This document shows positions 1-5,650 of a DNA stretch of 6,255 nt, in pieces. The notes beneath the pieces were generated by a model. That model searched no databases. It was given only the letters and a program-made list of their open reading frames with translations, and was not told the DNA's origin. Numbering within the stretch: position 1 is the stretch's first letter; every line of letters starts with the position of its first letter. Source of the stretch: an uncultured Eubacteriales bacterium (GTDB taxonomy: Bacteria > Bacillota > Clostridia > Oscillospirales > Oscillospiraceae); contig URKW01000112.1 of NCBI GenBank assembly GCA_900548615.1, forward strand, positions 1 to 6,255, in the 5' to 3' direction. The position numbers and the translations under genes are program-made.

Positions 1-7
1 GTACACA

Positions 8-42
8 AGCACCCCCGCTGCCCGATGGGCAGCGGGGGTGCT
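8..42 (-). terminator. Probable terminator hairpin downstream of ade
   Basis: A perfect 16-bp stem (8-23 paired with 27-42) closes a 3-nt loop. It starts 17 nt beyond the ade stop codon on the minus strand, where a terminator is expected. The stem is very GC-rich, but the following tract on the minus strand is only TTGTGT, so it is not a textbook U-run terminator. It could also serve a convergent gene left of the window, or mainly protect the 3' end of the mRNA. Confidence 0.6.
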
Positions 43-59
43 GTATCTCATGCCAGTTG

Positions 60-1807
60 TTAGATATACCGCTGCGTGGTCACGTCGAACACTCCTCTCG
101 TGGTGATGCGCAGGGTGGGGATCACCGGCAGCGCCATGAAGCTCAGCGTCATGAACGGGTCGATGTTCCGGTTGACGCCGGCGGCAAAGGCCTTCTCCTT
201 GGCCTCCTCCAGCTTGCGGTTCACCTCCACCAGCGGCTCCCCGCCGTGATCGGCTCGTCGCTCATGATACCGGCCACCGCCAGCGGCACCTCACCGGTGA
301 CAGCGCCGTCCTGGGCCACCACGATGCCGCCGTTCAGCGCCACCACCTGATTGGCGGCAAAGGCCATATCCTCGTCGTTGGCGCCCACCACAATGATATT
401 GTGGCTGTCGTGGCTGATGGAGGTGGCCACCGCGCCGTGCTTCAGGCTGTAGCCCTTGATGTAGCCCAGGCCGATGTGATGGGTGTTCTTGTGCCGCTCG
501 ATCACGGCGATCTTCAAAATATCGTACTCCGCGTCGATGCGGTCGGTATAGCCGCAGTCGGTGGTGGTGATCTCGCCGTCCACCATGCCGATGACGGCGT
601 GGGGCCGGTTGTCCACAAAGTCGGCGGCGGTCAGCTGGGACACATGGAAGGTGTGGTGTGCCCGCTCCACCAGATAGGGATCCACCTCCGGCACGGGGAA
701 GTCCGCCACCCGACCGTTCTCGCACATCAGCACGCCGCGCTTGTAGACCTTCTCAATGTTGAAATGCTCGAAGTCGTCGATGATGACGAAGTCGCCCAGA
801 TAGCCGGGCGCGATAGCGCCCCGGTTGTTCAGCAGGAAGTACCGTGCGGCGTTGTGGCAGGCGGCCTTGATGGCGGTGATGGGCTCCACGCCCAGCGAGA
901 TGGCCTTCTTCACGATGTAGTCGATGTGGCCCTTCTCCAGCAGGTCGTTGGGGTGCTTGTCGTCGGTGCAGAACATGCAGCGCTCCACATACTTGTCGCA
1001 CAGCAGGGGAACCAGCGCCTCCAGATTGCGGGCGGCGGTGCCCTCGCGGATCATGATGAACTGGCCCCGCTGCAGCTTGGCGATGGCGTCGTTGAGATCG
1101 TGGCACTCGTGGTCGGAGTACACGCCTGCCGCCACATAGGCGTTCAGGTCGTTGCCCACCAGATCAGGGGCGTGGCCGTCGATCTTCTTGTGGTGGGCCT
1201 GACTGGCCACGATCTTGGACACCACGTCCGGATCGCTGTGGATGACGCCGTAGGAGTTCATCATCTCGGCCAAGCCCTGTACGCGGGCATGGTCATAGAA
1301 GGAGTCGATGGCCCGGTAGTCCAGATTGGCACCGGACTCGTCCACGGGCGTGGCGGGTACGCAGGAGGGCAGCATGAACCGCACATCCACTGGCAGATCC
1401 TCGGTGGCTTGCAGCATGTACTCAATGCCGTCGGTGCCCATGACGTTGGCGATCTCGTGGGGGTCGGTAATGACGGTGGTGGTGCCGTGGGGCAGCACCG
1501 CACGGGCGAATTCGCTGGGGCTCACCAGCGAGCTTTCCAGATGGATGTGGGCGTCCACAAAGCCCGGCAGCACGATCTTGCCGGAAACGTCCACCTCCAC
1601 GTCGCCATGGTACTCGCCCATGCCCACGATCAGGCCCTCGGCCACGGCGATGTCCGCCTGACACAGCTCATTGGAAAACACGTTGACGTAGGTGGCGTTT
1701 TTCAGCACCAGATCGGCCGGGCGGCGGCCCGCCGCCACCTCGATGACGTGCAGCTTCTTGTTCAGCTTGCGGTTGATCTTGCCGGCATAGCTCTCTTTGA
1801 CTGCCAT
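60..1807 (-). CDS. ade: Adenine deaminase, with a single-base frameshift near the C-terminus
   Basis: This enzyme hydrolyses adenine to hypoxanthine and ammonia in cytosolic purine salvage. It belongs to the metal-dependent amidohydrolase superfamily (AdeC/Ade). Visible motifs are GFVDAHIHLESS (residues 82-93, metal-binding H87 and H89), PHEIANV (116-122), EMMNSYGV (181-188), DGHAP (210-214), SDHE (231-234), REGTAARN (254-261) and CTDDKHP (280-286, with D282 in the usual catalytic Asp position). The open frame as written stops at 221 after 528 residues, ending in the non-native SRWWR. In another frame, 60-238 encodes the missing family C-terminus, including DPFMTLSFMALPVIP. Adding one G to the four-G run at 239-242 restores a 582-residue protein, close to the usual 575-590. 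The start at 1807 has GGAGGT (1814-1819) 6 nt upstream. Family identity is very secure. Whether the frameshift is real or a sequence error cannot be told here. Confidence 0.93.
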
Positions 1808-1823
1808 AATATGACCTCCATCG

Positions 1824-1869
1824 CAATAAATTTTATTGATTTCTCATATTAGCACGATTTATCATAAAT
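1824..1869. promoter_or_regulatory. Two AT-rich palindromes in the ade promoter and leader (possible operators)
   Basis: CAATAAA-T-TTTATTG at 1824-1838 is a perfect 7+1+7 inverted repeat lying just downstream of the predicted transcription start. ATTTAT-C-ATAAAT at 1857-1869 is a perfect 6+1+6 inverted repeat inside the -10/-35 spacer. Both share the ATAAA/TTTAT core. Repressor binding at either place would block transcription, so they are plausible operators, but AT-rich palindromes also arise by chance. I do not recognise a PurR box or a purine riboswitch here. Confidence 0.4.
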
Positions 1870-1874
1870 GTCCA
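1846..1874 (-). promoter_or_regulatory. Sigma-A-type promoter of ade
   Basis: On the minus strand TGGACA (1869-1874, one mismatch to TTGACA) is followed after exactly 17 bp by TAATAT (1846-1851). A TG dinucleotide stands one base upstream of the -10 box, as in extended -10 promoters. The predicted start near 1839 leaves a leader of about 30 nt before the ade start codon. This gives ade its own promoter, independent of the upstream apt-like gene. Confidence 0.65.
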
Positions 1875-1965
1875 TTTCAAATTTGCGGCAGTAATTGGAA
1901 AAGGATAAGGAGGGATAATGACGGACGGCATCGCACGGGCAATGTCGGCGGGGTGCCAATCGCCC

Positions 1966-2157
1966 TTGGCCCCCTCTGACGAGGGGGCTGTCACCGAAGG
2001 TGACTGGGGGAGAGACATTCGTTTTGCCGGACCTCTTGTGTTTATCGTCTCTCCCTCCGTCGGGGTGTTAAGAAAACATGCCGGTGGCATGTTTTTACCC
2101 CCGATCTCGGCGGCTATGCCGCCGAAGCTGCCACCTCCCTCGTCAGAGGGAGGCAAA
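1966..2157. mobile_element. MITE-like palindromic element without coding capacity
   Basis: The ends form imperfect terminal inverted repeats of about 28 bp: the left end reads TTGGCCCCCTCTGACGAGGG, and the right end, read on the minus strand, reads TTTGCC followed by TCCCTCTGACGAGGG. Each end contains its own hairpin (8-bp stems at 1969-1976/1981-1988 and 2134-2141/2146-2153). Inside lie further hairpins: 1990-1995/1999-2004, a 10-bp stem at 2073-2082/2086-2095, and 2107-2114/2118-2125. A 9-bp long-range pairing joins 2008-2016 to 2047-2055. From memory, closely similar repeats are scattered through Ruminococcaceae/Oscillospiraceae genomes. No transposase is encoded, so any mobility would be in trans. 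I see no clear target-site duplication. The right end runs into the T-tract (A-run on the plus strand) of the adjacent terminator. The exact outer limits are uncertain by a few bases. Confidence 0.65.
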
Positions 2158-2186
2158 AAACCGTCCCGATGGATCGGGACGGTTTT
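2155..2186 (-). terminator. Intrinsic terminator of the apt-like gene
   Basis: A 14-bp perfect stem (2157-2170 with 2173-2186) has a GC-rich middle and A/T-rich outer arms. On the minus strand it is followed by a run of six T (plus-strand A at 2155-2160). It lies about 20 nt beyond the stop codon of the phosphoribosyltransferase gene. This separates that gene's transcript from ade. Confidence 0.85.
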
Positions 2187-2205
2187 CACAATGTATGATG
2201 TTATT

Positions 2206-2766
2206 TTATCCCTTGATGCTGCCGTCCGCGTTGAACACAGGCAGCTTGCCCAGGAACATAATGTCCTTGCGGTCTGCCGCACCGCCCTCGGCCAGCACGG
2301 CGATCTTGGCCACCACCTCGCCGCCGGCCTTATGCACCAGCGCTTCCATGGCCTTCAGGCTGCCGCCGGTGGAGATCACGTCGTCCATGATGACGATCTT
2401 CTTCCCCTTGATCAGCGCCGCGTCGTCGCTGCCCAGATACAGCATCTGCTGGGCCAGCGTGGTGATGGACTGGTCGGCCACAGAGATGGGGTCGGGCATG
2501 TAGACCTTGGGGCCCTTGCGGGCGATGAAGTACTTTTTCGCGCCGCTCTGGCGGGCCATCTCGTGAATGAGGGGGATGGACTTGGCCTCGGCGGTAAAGA
2601 GGTAATCGTATTCAATGCCCTCCAGCTTCTTGAGCATGGCGGCAGCGGCGGCCTCGGTCACTTCCGCGTCGCCGAAGCAGATGAACGCGCCGATATAAAG
2701 ATCGTCATTCACCTTGCAGATGGGAAGCTCACGCTTCAACCCGGCAATGGTCATGGTATATGTCAT
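2206..2766 (-). CDS. apt: Adenine-type (type I) phosphoribosyltransferase
   Basis: This is a cytosolic type I phosphoribosyltransferase, probably joining adenine and PRPP to give AMP and pyrophosphate. Numbered from the upstream ATG at 2772, the PRPP-binding signature VIMDDVISTGGS is at residues 127-138. An EAKSIPLIHEMA segment (62-73) and ARKGPKVYMP (84-93) fall where APRT and XPRT proteins carry the pyrophosphate loop and flexible loop. I chose the ATG at 2766 (186 aa) because the AAGGAG at 2776-2781 is 9 nt from it but only 3 nt from the ATG at 2772. The length fits the family (about 170-190 aa). Its neighbour ade uses the same purine base, which supports adenine as substrate. The base specificity is inferred, and a xanthine or other purine-like substrate cannot be excluded. 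The gene ends in its own terminator. Confidence 0.85.
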   Translation of the reverse strand: MTYTMTIAGLKRELPICKVNDDLYIGAFICFGDAEVTEAAAAAMLKKLEGIEYDYLFTAEAKSIPLIHEMARQSGAKKYFIARKGPKVYMPDPISVADQSITTLAQQMLYLGSDDAALIKGKKIVIMDDVISTGGSLKAMEALVHKAGGEVVAKIAVLAEGGAADRKDIMFLGKLPVFNADGSIKG

Positions 2767-2775
2767 TATCATAAT

Positions 2776-2781
2776 CTCCTT
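2776..2781 (-). promoter_or_regulatory. Ribosome binding site deciding the apt-like start
   Basis: AAGGAG on the minus strand. Two ATG codons follow in frame, at 2772 (spacer 3 nt, too short) and 2766 (spacer 9 nt, normal), so the second is preferred. Confidence 0.7.
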
Positions 2782-2822
2782 TTTCCTGAATCGATCGCTT
2801 TCGGCTTCCAGCCAACAGTCTC

Positions 2823-2850
2823 ATTATAAGGTATTGACGAAAAATGTCAA
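2823..2850 (-). promoter_or_regulatory. Consensus sigma-A promoter of the apt-like gene, with overlapping inverted repeat
   Basis: On the minus strand the -35 box TTGACA (2845-2850) and the -10 box TATAAT (2823-2828) are both perfect matches, separated by 16 bp. The predicted start near 2816 gives a leader of about 50 nt. An inverted repeat TTGAC-N7-GTCAA (2834-2850) covers the -35 box and half the spacer. A promoter this close to consensus usually needs a repressor if it is regulated, and this repeat is the obvious candidate operator (inference). Confidence 0.8.
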
Positions 2851-2989
2851 GATGCCATAAGTAAAAACCACCCCCTCTCCGTTAAAAATACTGCCTCCGT
2901 ATTGCACTTTAAATGATGAAACGACATTTTGCACAAATTTTCCTCTTGAATTTTTACTATCGCTTACCGGAGAATTCGTCCGTTTCCTC
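2851..2989. other. Non-coding divergent intergenic region
   Basis: This AT-rich stretch lies between the apt-like and gdhA promoters. I find no open reading frame with a ribosome site, no riboswitch signature and no strong hairpin. Short repeated elements are present: TTGCAC occurs twice (near 2903 and 2929), and an 11-bp direct repeat begins at 2939. It probably holds binding sites for regulators of gdhA or apt. Confidence 0.4.
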
Positions 2990-2993
2990 TTGA
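2939..2993 (+). repeat. 11-bp direct repeat upstream of gdhA
   Basis: TTTCCTCTTGA occurs at 2939-2949 and again at 2983-2993, with start-to-start distance 44 bp, about four helical turns. The second copy supplies the first bases of the gdhA -35 box; the first copy has no matching -10 box. This geometry is compatible with a regulator binding the same face of the DNA at two sites. The repeat is short and could be chance. Confidence 0.4.
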
Positions 2994-3018
2994 GAAATCC
3001 CCGAATCCGTGTTATCAT
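2990..3018 (+). promoter_or_regulatory. Sigma-A promoter of gdhA
   Basis: TTGAGA (2990-2995, 5/6 to consensus), a 17-bp spacer and TATCAT (3013-3018, 5/6), with TG one base upstream of the -10 box. The predicted start near 3025 leaves a leader of about 68 nt. This fits strong expression of gdhA. Confidence 0.75.
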
Positions 3019-3076
3019 CAAAGGCGATGGAATAGGGTCCGTCAAACGTTCCCCAAAAAACTGAGGAATAAAATTT

Positions 3077-3083
3077 GAGGAGG
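3077..3083 (+). promoter_or_regulatory. Ribosome binding site deciding the gdhA start
   Basis: GAGGAGG sits 9 nt before the ATG at 3093. A TTG at 3075 in the same frame overlaps this site and would add six residues absent from the C. symbiosum enzyme as I recall it. A weaker GAGGA at 3063-3067 precedes that TTG, but the ATG is clearly better supported. Confidence 0.75.
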
Positions 3084-3092
3084 CAAATTATT

Positions 3093-4445
3093 ATGAATGC
3101 TTATCTGGCAAGCGTGCTGGAAAACGTCAAGACCAAGCACGGCAATGAGCCCGAATTCGTCCAGACCGTTGAGGAAGTTCTGTCCTCTCTGGAGCCTGTG
3201 ATCGAGAAGCACCCCGAGTATGAGAAGGTCGATCTGCTGGGCCGTATGGTCGAGCCCGAGCGTATGTTCACCTTCCGCGTTGTGTGGTGCGACGATAATG
3301 GTCAGTGGCACACCAACCGCGGCTGGCGCTGCCAGTTCAACGGCGCGATTGGCCCCTACAAGGGCGGCCTGCGCTTCCAGAAGAACGTGTATGAGGGCAT
3401 CATCAAGTTCCTGGGCTTCGAGCAGACCTTCAAGAACAGCCTGACCGGCCTGCCCATCGGCGGCGCCAAGGGCGGTTCCGACTTCGATCCCGCCGGCAAG
3501 TCCGACGCCGAGGTCATGCGTTTCTGCCAGAGCTTCATGACCGCTCTGTATCGTTACATCGGGCCCGACATCGACGTTCCCGCCGGTGACATGGGCGTGG
3601 GCGGCCGCGAGATCGGCTACCTGTATGGCCAGTACCGTCGCCTGAAGGGCGTGTGGGAGAACGGCGTTCTGACCGGTAAGGGCATGAGCTACGGCGGCTC
3701 CCTGATCCGTCCCGAGGCTACCGGCTACGGCGCTATGTACTATCTGCAGGAAGTGCTGAAGCACGAGAATGACACCATCGAGGGCAAGCGTATCGCTATC
3801 TCCGGCTACGGCAACGTGGGCTGGGGCATCATGAAGAAGGCCGCTCAGCTGGGCGCCAAGGTCACCTACTTCGCAGGTCCCGACGGTTACGTTCACGATC
3901 CCGACGGCGTCATCACCGACGAGAAGCTGAACTTCATCCTCGAGATGCGCGCCAAGGATCCTATGCACTGCAAGCCCTATGCTGACAAGTTCGGCTGCGA
4001 GTTCGTCGCTGGCGAGAAGTGCTGGGGCGTCAAGGATGTTGACGTGTACATGCCCGCCGCTATGCAGAACGACGTTAAGATGGAGTCCGCTGAGAAGATC
4101 GCTGCTTCCGGCGTGAAGTACTACATCGAGGTCGCCAATATGCCCACCACCAACGAGGCTCTGAACTATCTGCGTCAGCAGAAGGGCATCATCGTGGCTC
4201 CCTCCAAGGCTGTTAACGCCGGCGGCGTGGGCGTCTCCGCTCTGGAAATGTCCCAGAACTCCGAGCGTCTGGTCTGGACTGCCGACGAGGTCGACCATCA
4301 GCTGCACAAGATGATGGAGAACATCCACAAGGTGTCCGCCGAGGCCGCCGAGGAGTACGGTCTGGGTTACGATCTGGTTGCCGGTGCCAACATCGCTGGC
4401 TTCAAGAAGGTCGCCGAGGCTATGATGGAGCAGGGCTGCTTCTAA
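3093..4445 (+). CDS. gdhA: Glutamate dehydrogenase, probably NAD-specific
   Basis: This enzyme catalyses reversible oxidative deamination of L-glutamate to 2-oxoglutarate, ammonium and reduced nicotinamide cofactor. It is a soluble enzyme, hexameric in this family. The 450-residue length matches the small hexameric GDHs, and the sequence resembles Clostridium symbiosum GDH throughout. Active-site residues are in place: K90 (GPYKGGLRF), K114 (TFKNSL), K126 (GGAKGGSDFDP), D166 (PAGDMGVG) and S382 (GVSALEMSQNS). The Rossmann motif is GYGNVG (238-243). The cofactor-discriminating region carries GPDG (262-265), the same Pro-Asp pair as the NAD-specific C. symbiosum enzyme, so NAD is inferred. Arginine codons are only CGT/CGC, without the CGG seen in the neighbouring genes, which suggests a highly expressed gene. 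It is a single-gene transcription unit with its own promoter and terminator. Confidence 0.97.
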   Translation: MNAYLASVLENVKTKHGNEPEFVQTVEEVLSSLEPVIEKHPEYEKVDLLGRMVEPERMFTFRVVWCDDNGQWHTNRGWRCQFNGAIGPYKGGLRFQKNVYEGIIKFLGFEQTFKNSLTGLPIGGAKGGSDFDPAGKSDAEVMRFCQSFMTALYRYIGPDIDVPAGDMGVGGREIGYLYGQYRRLKGVWENGVLTGKGMSYGGSLIRPEATGYGAMYYLQEVLKHENDTIEGKRIAISGYGNVGWGIMKKAAQLGAKVTYFAGPDGYVHDPDGVITDEKLNFILEMRAKDPMHCKPYADKFGCEFVAGEKCWGVKDVDVYMPAAMQNDVKMESAEKIAASGVKYYIEVANMPTTNEALNYLRQQKGIIVAPSKAVNAGGVGVSALEMSQNSERLVWTADEVDHQLHKMMENIHKVSAEAAEEYGLGYDLVAGANIAGFKKVAEAMMEQGCF

Positions 4446-4476
4446 GCCGAACGCCATCATCTGTACCAAAGTACAT

Positions 4477-4510
4477 AAAAAGTCCCGAGGCTCTGCCTCG
4501 GGACTTTTTT
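4477..4510 (+). terminator. Intrinsic terminator of gdhA
   Basis: A 15-bp perfect stem (4477-4491 with 4495-4509) closes a TCT loop and ends in a run of six T (4505-4510). It begins 31 nt after the gdhA stop codon. The A-run on the 5' arm makes it potentially bidirectional. Confidence 0.93.
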
Positions 4511-4517
4511 ACTCTAC

Positions 4518-4549
4518 TTGCGCAAAAGGGCAATCGCCCTTTTGCGCAA
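4518..4549. repeat. 14-bp perfect inverted repeat behind the gdhA terminator
   Basis: TTGCGCAAAAGGGC (4518-4531) pairs perfectly with 4536-4549 around an AATC loop. No U-tract follows on either strand, so it is not a second intrinsic terminator. It begins only 7 nt after the terminator's T-run. It may be a dispersed palindromic unit (REP-like) or a 3'-end stabiliser. Confidence 0.6.
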
Positions 4550-4575
4550 AATAAGGTTCACTCCGACCCGTATCT

Positions 4576-4587
4576 TTCGCATGCGAA
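4576..4587. promoter_or_regulatory. 12-bp perfect palindrome upstream of the dehydrogenase promoter
   Basis: TTCGCATGCGAA is a perfect dyad located 17 bp upstream of the predicted -35 box. A third half-site TGCGAA follows at 4591-4596. The position and symmetry suit a regulator binding site. I cannot assign a regulator. Confidence 0.35.
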
Positions 4588-4604
4588 TTCTGCGAAGCTT
4601 TTTA

Positions 4605-4634
4605 TTGCATGCGCCTGCATCTATATGGTACAAT
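4605..4634 (+). promoter_or_regulatory. Extended -10 promoter of the hydroxyacyl-CoA dehydrogenase gene
   Basis: TTGCAT (4605-4610), an 18-bp spacer and TACAAT (4629-4634, 5/6), with TG one base before the -10 box. The predicted start near 4641 gives a leader of about 68 nt before the ATG at 4709. The -10 box lies within the left arm of a 13-bp inverted repeat. Confidence 0.6.
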
Positions 4635-4674
4635 AAAGGCGATTTATGTACCCTATAACGCCCTTTATTGTACC
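4627..4674. promoter_or_regulatory. 13-bp inverted repeat across the dehydrogenase promoter and leader
   Basis: GGTACAATAAAGG (4627-4639) is perfectly complementary in reverse to 4662-4674, with 22 nt between the arms. A third half-copy, TTTATGTACC (4643-4652), lies between them and could pair with the left arm instead, with one bulged base. Because the left arm covers the -10 box and lies mostly upstream of the predicted start, the repeat is more likely a protein-binding operator with DNA looping or tandem sites than an RNA attenuator, unless transcription enters from upstream. Confidence 0.55.
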
Positions 4675-4694
4675 TATTATTCTATCATTTTTGC

Positions 4695-4700
4695 AGGAGG
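4695..4700 (+). promoter_or_regulatory. Ribosome binding site deciding the dehydrogenase start
   Basis: AGGAGG sits 8 nt before the ATG at 4709. It rules out the in-frame ATG at 4646, which would add 21 hydrophobic residues before the GAGTMG nucleotide-binding motif and falls inside the inverted-repeat region. Confidence 0.85.
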
Positions 4701-4708
4701 ACGCCGCT

Positions 4709-5650
4709 ATGAAAGACATCCGCCGCGTTGCCATCGCCGGTGCCGGCACCATGGGTTACTCGCTGGCCCAGGCATTTTCCGCCGCCGGATACCCGGTGAA
4801 ACTCTATGACCTGTTCCCCGCCGCGCTGGACAAGGCGCGGGACATGATCGCCCTGAACCAGCAGACCGAGGTGACCAGCGGCAAGCTGACGGCGGAGCAG
4901 TCCGCTGCCCTGATTGGGCGTATCTCCCTCACCTCACAGCTGGAGGATCTGGCAAACACCGATTTTCTGGTGGAGGCCATTCTGGAAAAGCTGGAGGTCA
5001 AGCACGATTTCTACCGCCAGCTGTGCGCCGTTGTGGCGGAGGACGCCATACTGTGCAGCAATACCTCCGGTCTGAGCATCACCAAAATAGCCGAGGCCGT
5101 CACCCATCCGGAGCGGTTCGCCGGAATGCACTGGATGAATCCACCCCATATTATTCCCCTCATTGAAATCGTGGAGGGCGAAAAAACCGCGCCGGAGACA
5201 GCGGAATGCGTCCGTCAGGTGGCGCTGGGCATGAAGAAAAAGCCCGTTATCGTCAAGGACGCACCCAGCTTCGTGCTGAACCGCTTGCAGCAGGCCATTC
5301 TGCGGGAGTCCCTCCACATCGTGCAGCAGGGCATTGCCAGTCCCGAGGCGGTGGACGACGTGATGAAGTACGCGCTGGGTTTCCGGTACGCCTGCTTTGG
5401 CCCCTTCGAGACCTGCGATCTGGGCGGGCTGGACATTCACCACAACATCGCCAAGTACACCTTCGCCGACCTGTGCAACGCCACCGAGCCGTTTGGTCTC
5501 ATCAGCGAGTGCATTGAGCACGACCGGCTGGGCGTGAAGAACGGCGCGGGGTTCTATGACTACTCCGACGGCAAGGACGTGGAGGTGATCCGCCACCGGG
5601 ATCACATGTTCAATAAGCTGGCGCAATGCTTGTTTGAGGACGAGGAGTAA
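4709..5650 (+). CDS. 3-hydroxyacyl-CoA dehydrogenase family protein (3-hydroxybutyryl-CoA dehydrogenase-like)
   Basis: This NAD-linked dehydrogenase probably oxidises or forms (S)-3-hydroxyacyl-CoA in the butyrate/beta-oxidation type of chemistry. The N-terminal Rossmann domain has GAGTMG (11-16) and D34 at the end of the second strand, which favours NAD over NADP. The catalytic set S120, H141, E153 and N191 has the same spacing as in mitochondrial HAD. The C-terminal 3HCDH domain runs from about residue 187 to 285 and ends with GVKNGAGFYDY. At 313 aa it is longer than the usual ~282-aa butyrate-pathway enzyme, and it carries HWMNPPHIIPLIEI where Hbd has a GMHFFNP-type motif. The NPPH-PL-E pattern also occurs in carnitine dehydrogenase and lambda-crystallin relatives, so the substrate is uncertain. 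The start at 4709 has AGGAGG (4695-4700) 8 nt upstream; the frame is open back to 4646 but without a ribosome site. It is a single-gene unit. Confidence 0.85.
   Translation: MKDIRRVAIAGAGTMGYSLAQAFSAAGYPVKLYDLFPAALDKARDMIALNQQTEVTSGKLTAEQSAALIGRISLTSQLEDLANTDFLVEAILEKLEVKHDFYRQLCAVVAEDAILCSNTSGLSITKIAEAVTHPERFAGMHWMNPPHIIPLIEIVEGEKTAPETAECVRQVALGMKKKPVIVKDAPSFVLNRLQQAILRESLHIVQQGIASPEAVDDVMKYALGFRYACFGPFETCDLGGLDIHHNIAKYTFADLCNATEPFGLISECIEHDRLGVKNGAGFYDYSDGKDVEVIRHRDHMFNKLAQCLFEDEE

Noticed and set aside
401..1852. 483-codon open frame on the strand opposite ade
   Set aside because: It is the same codon-bias shadow effect over a secure enzyme gene, with no family resemblance. Its start region lies inside the ade coding sequence.
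1808..2205. Purine riboswitch upstream of ade
   Set aside because: The ade leader predicted from its promoter is only about 30 nt and contains no purine-aptamer core. The hairpins further upstream belong to the repeat element.
1918..2829. 303-codon open frame with a good AAGGAGG site at its ATG
   Set aside because: The ribosome site is attractive, but the translation runs through the MITE-like repeat and then antisense through the whole apt-like gene. The repeat-derived stretch (PLAPSDEGAVTEGDWG) is a recurrent artefact of this repeat type. A truncated remnant of a gene interrupted at 1966 is possible but cannot be shown.
2767..3092. Small RNA or leader gene between apt and gdhA
   Set aside because: I see no promoter-terminator pair enclosing a structured segment, and no short frame with a ribosome site.
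3042..4469. 475-codon open frame on the strand opposite gdhA
   Set aside because: It mirrors gdhA codon by codon. Its opening results from the strong codon bias of gdhA; it has low-complexity composition rich in Val, Leu, His and Gly and no recognisable domain. Antisense frames to GDH have been discussed historically, but nothing here supports a product.
4646..4708. N-terminal extension of the dehydrogenase starting at 4646
   Set aside because: The added residues lie in the inverted-repeat leader and have no ribosome site. They would precede the normal near-N-terminal position of the nucleotide-binding motif.
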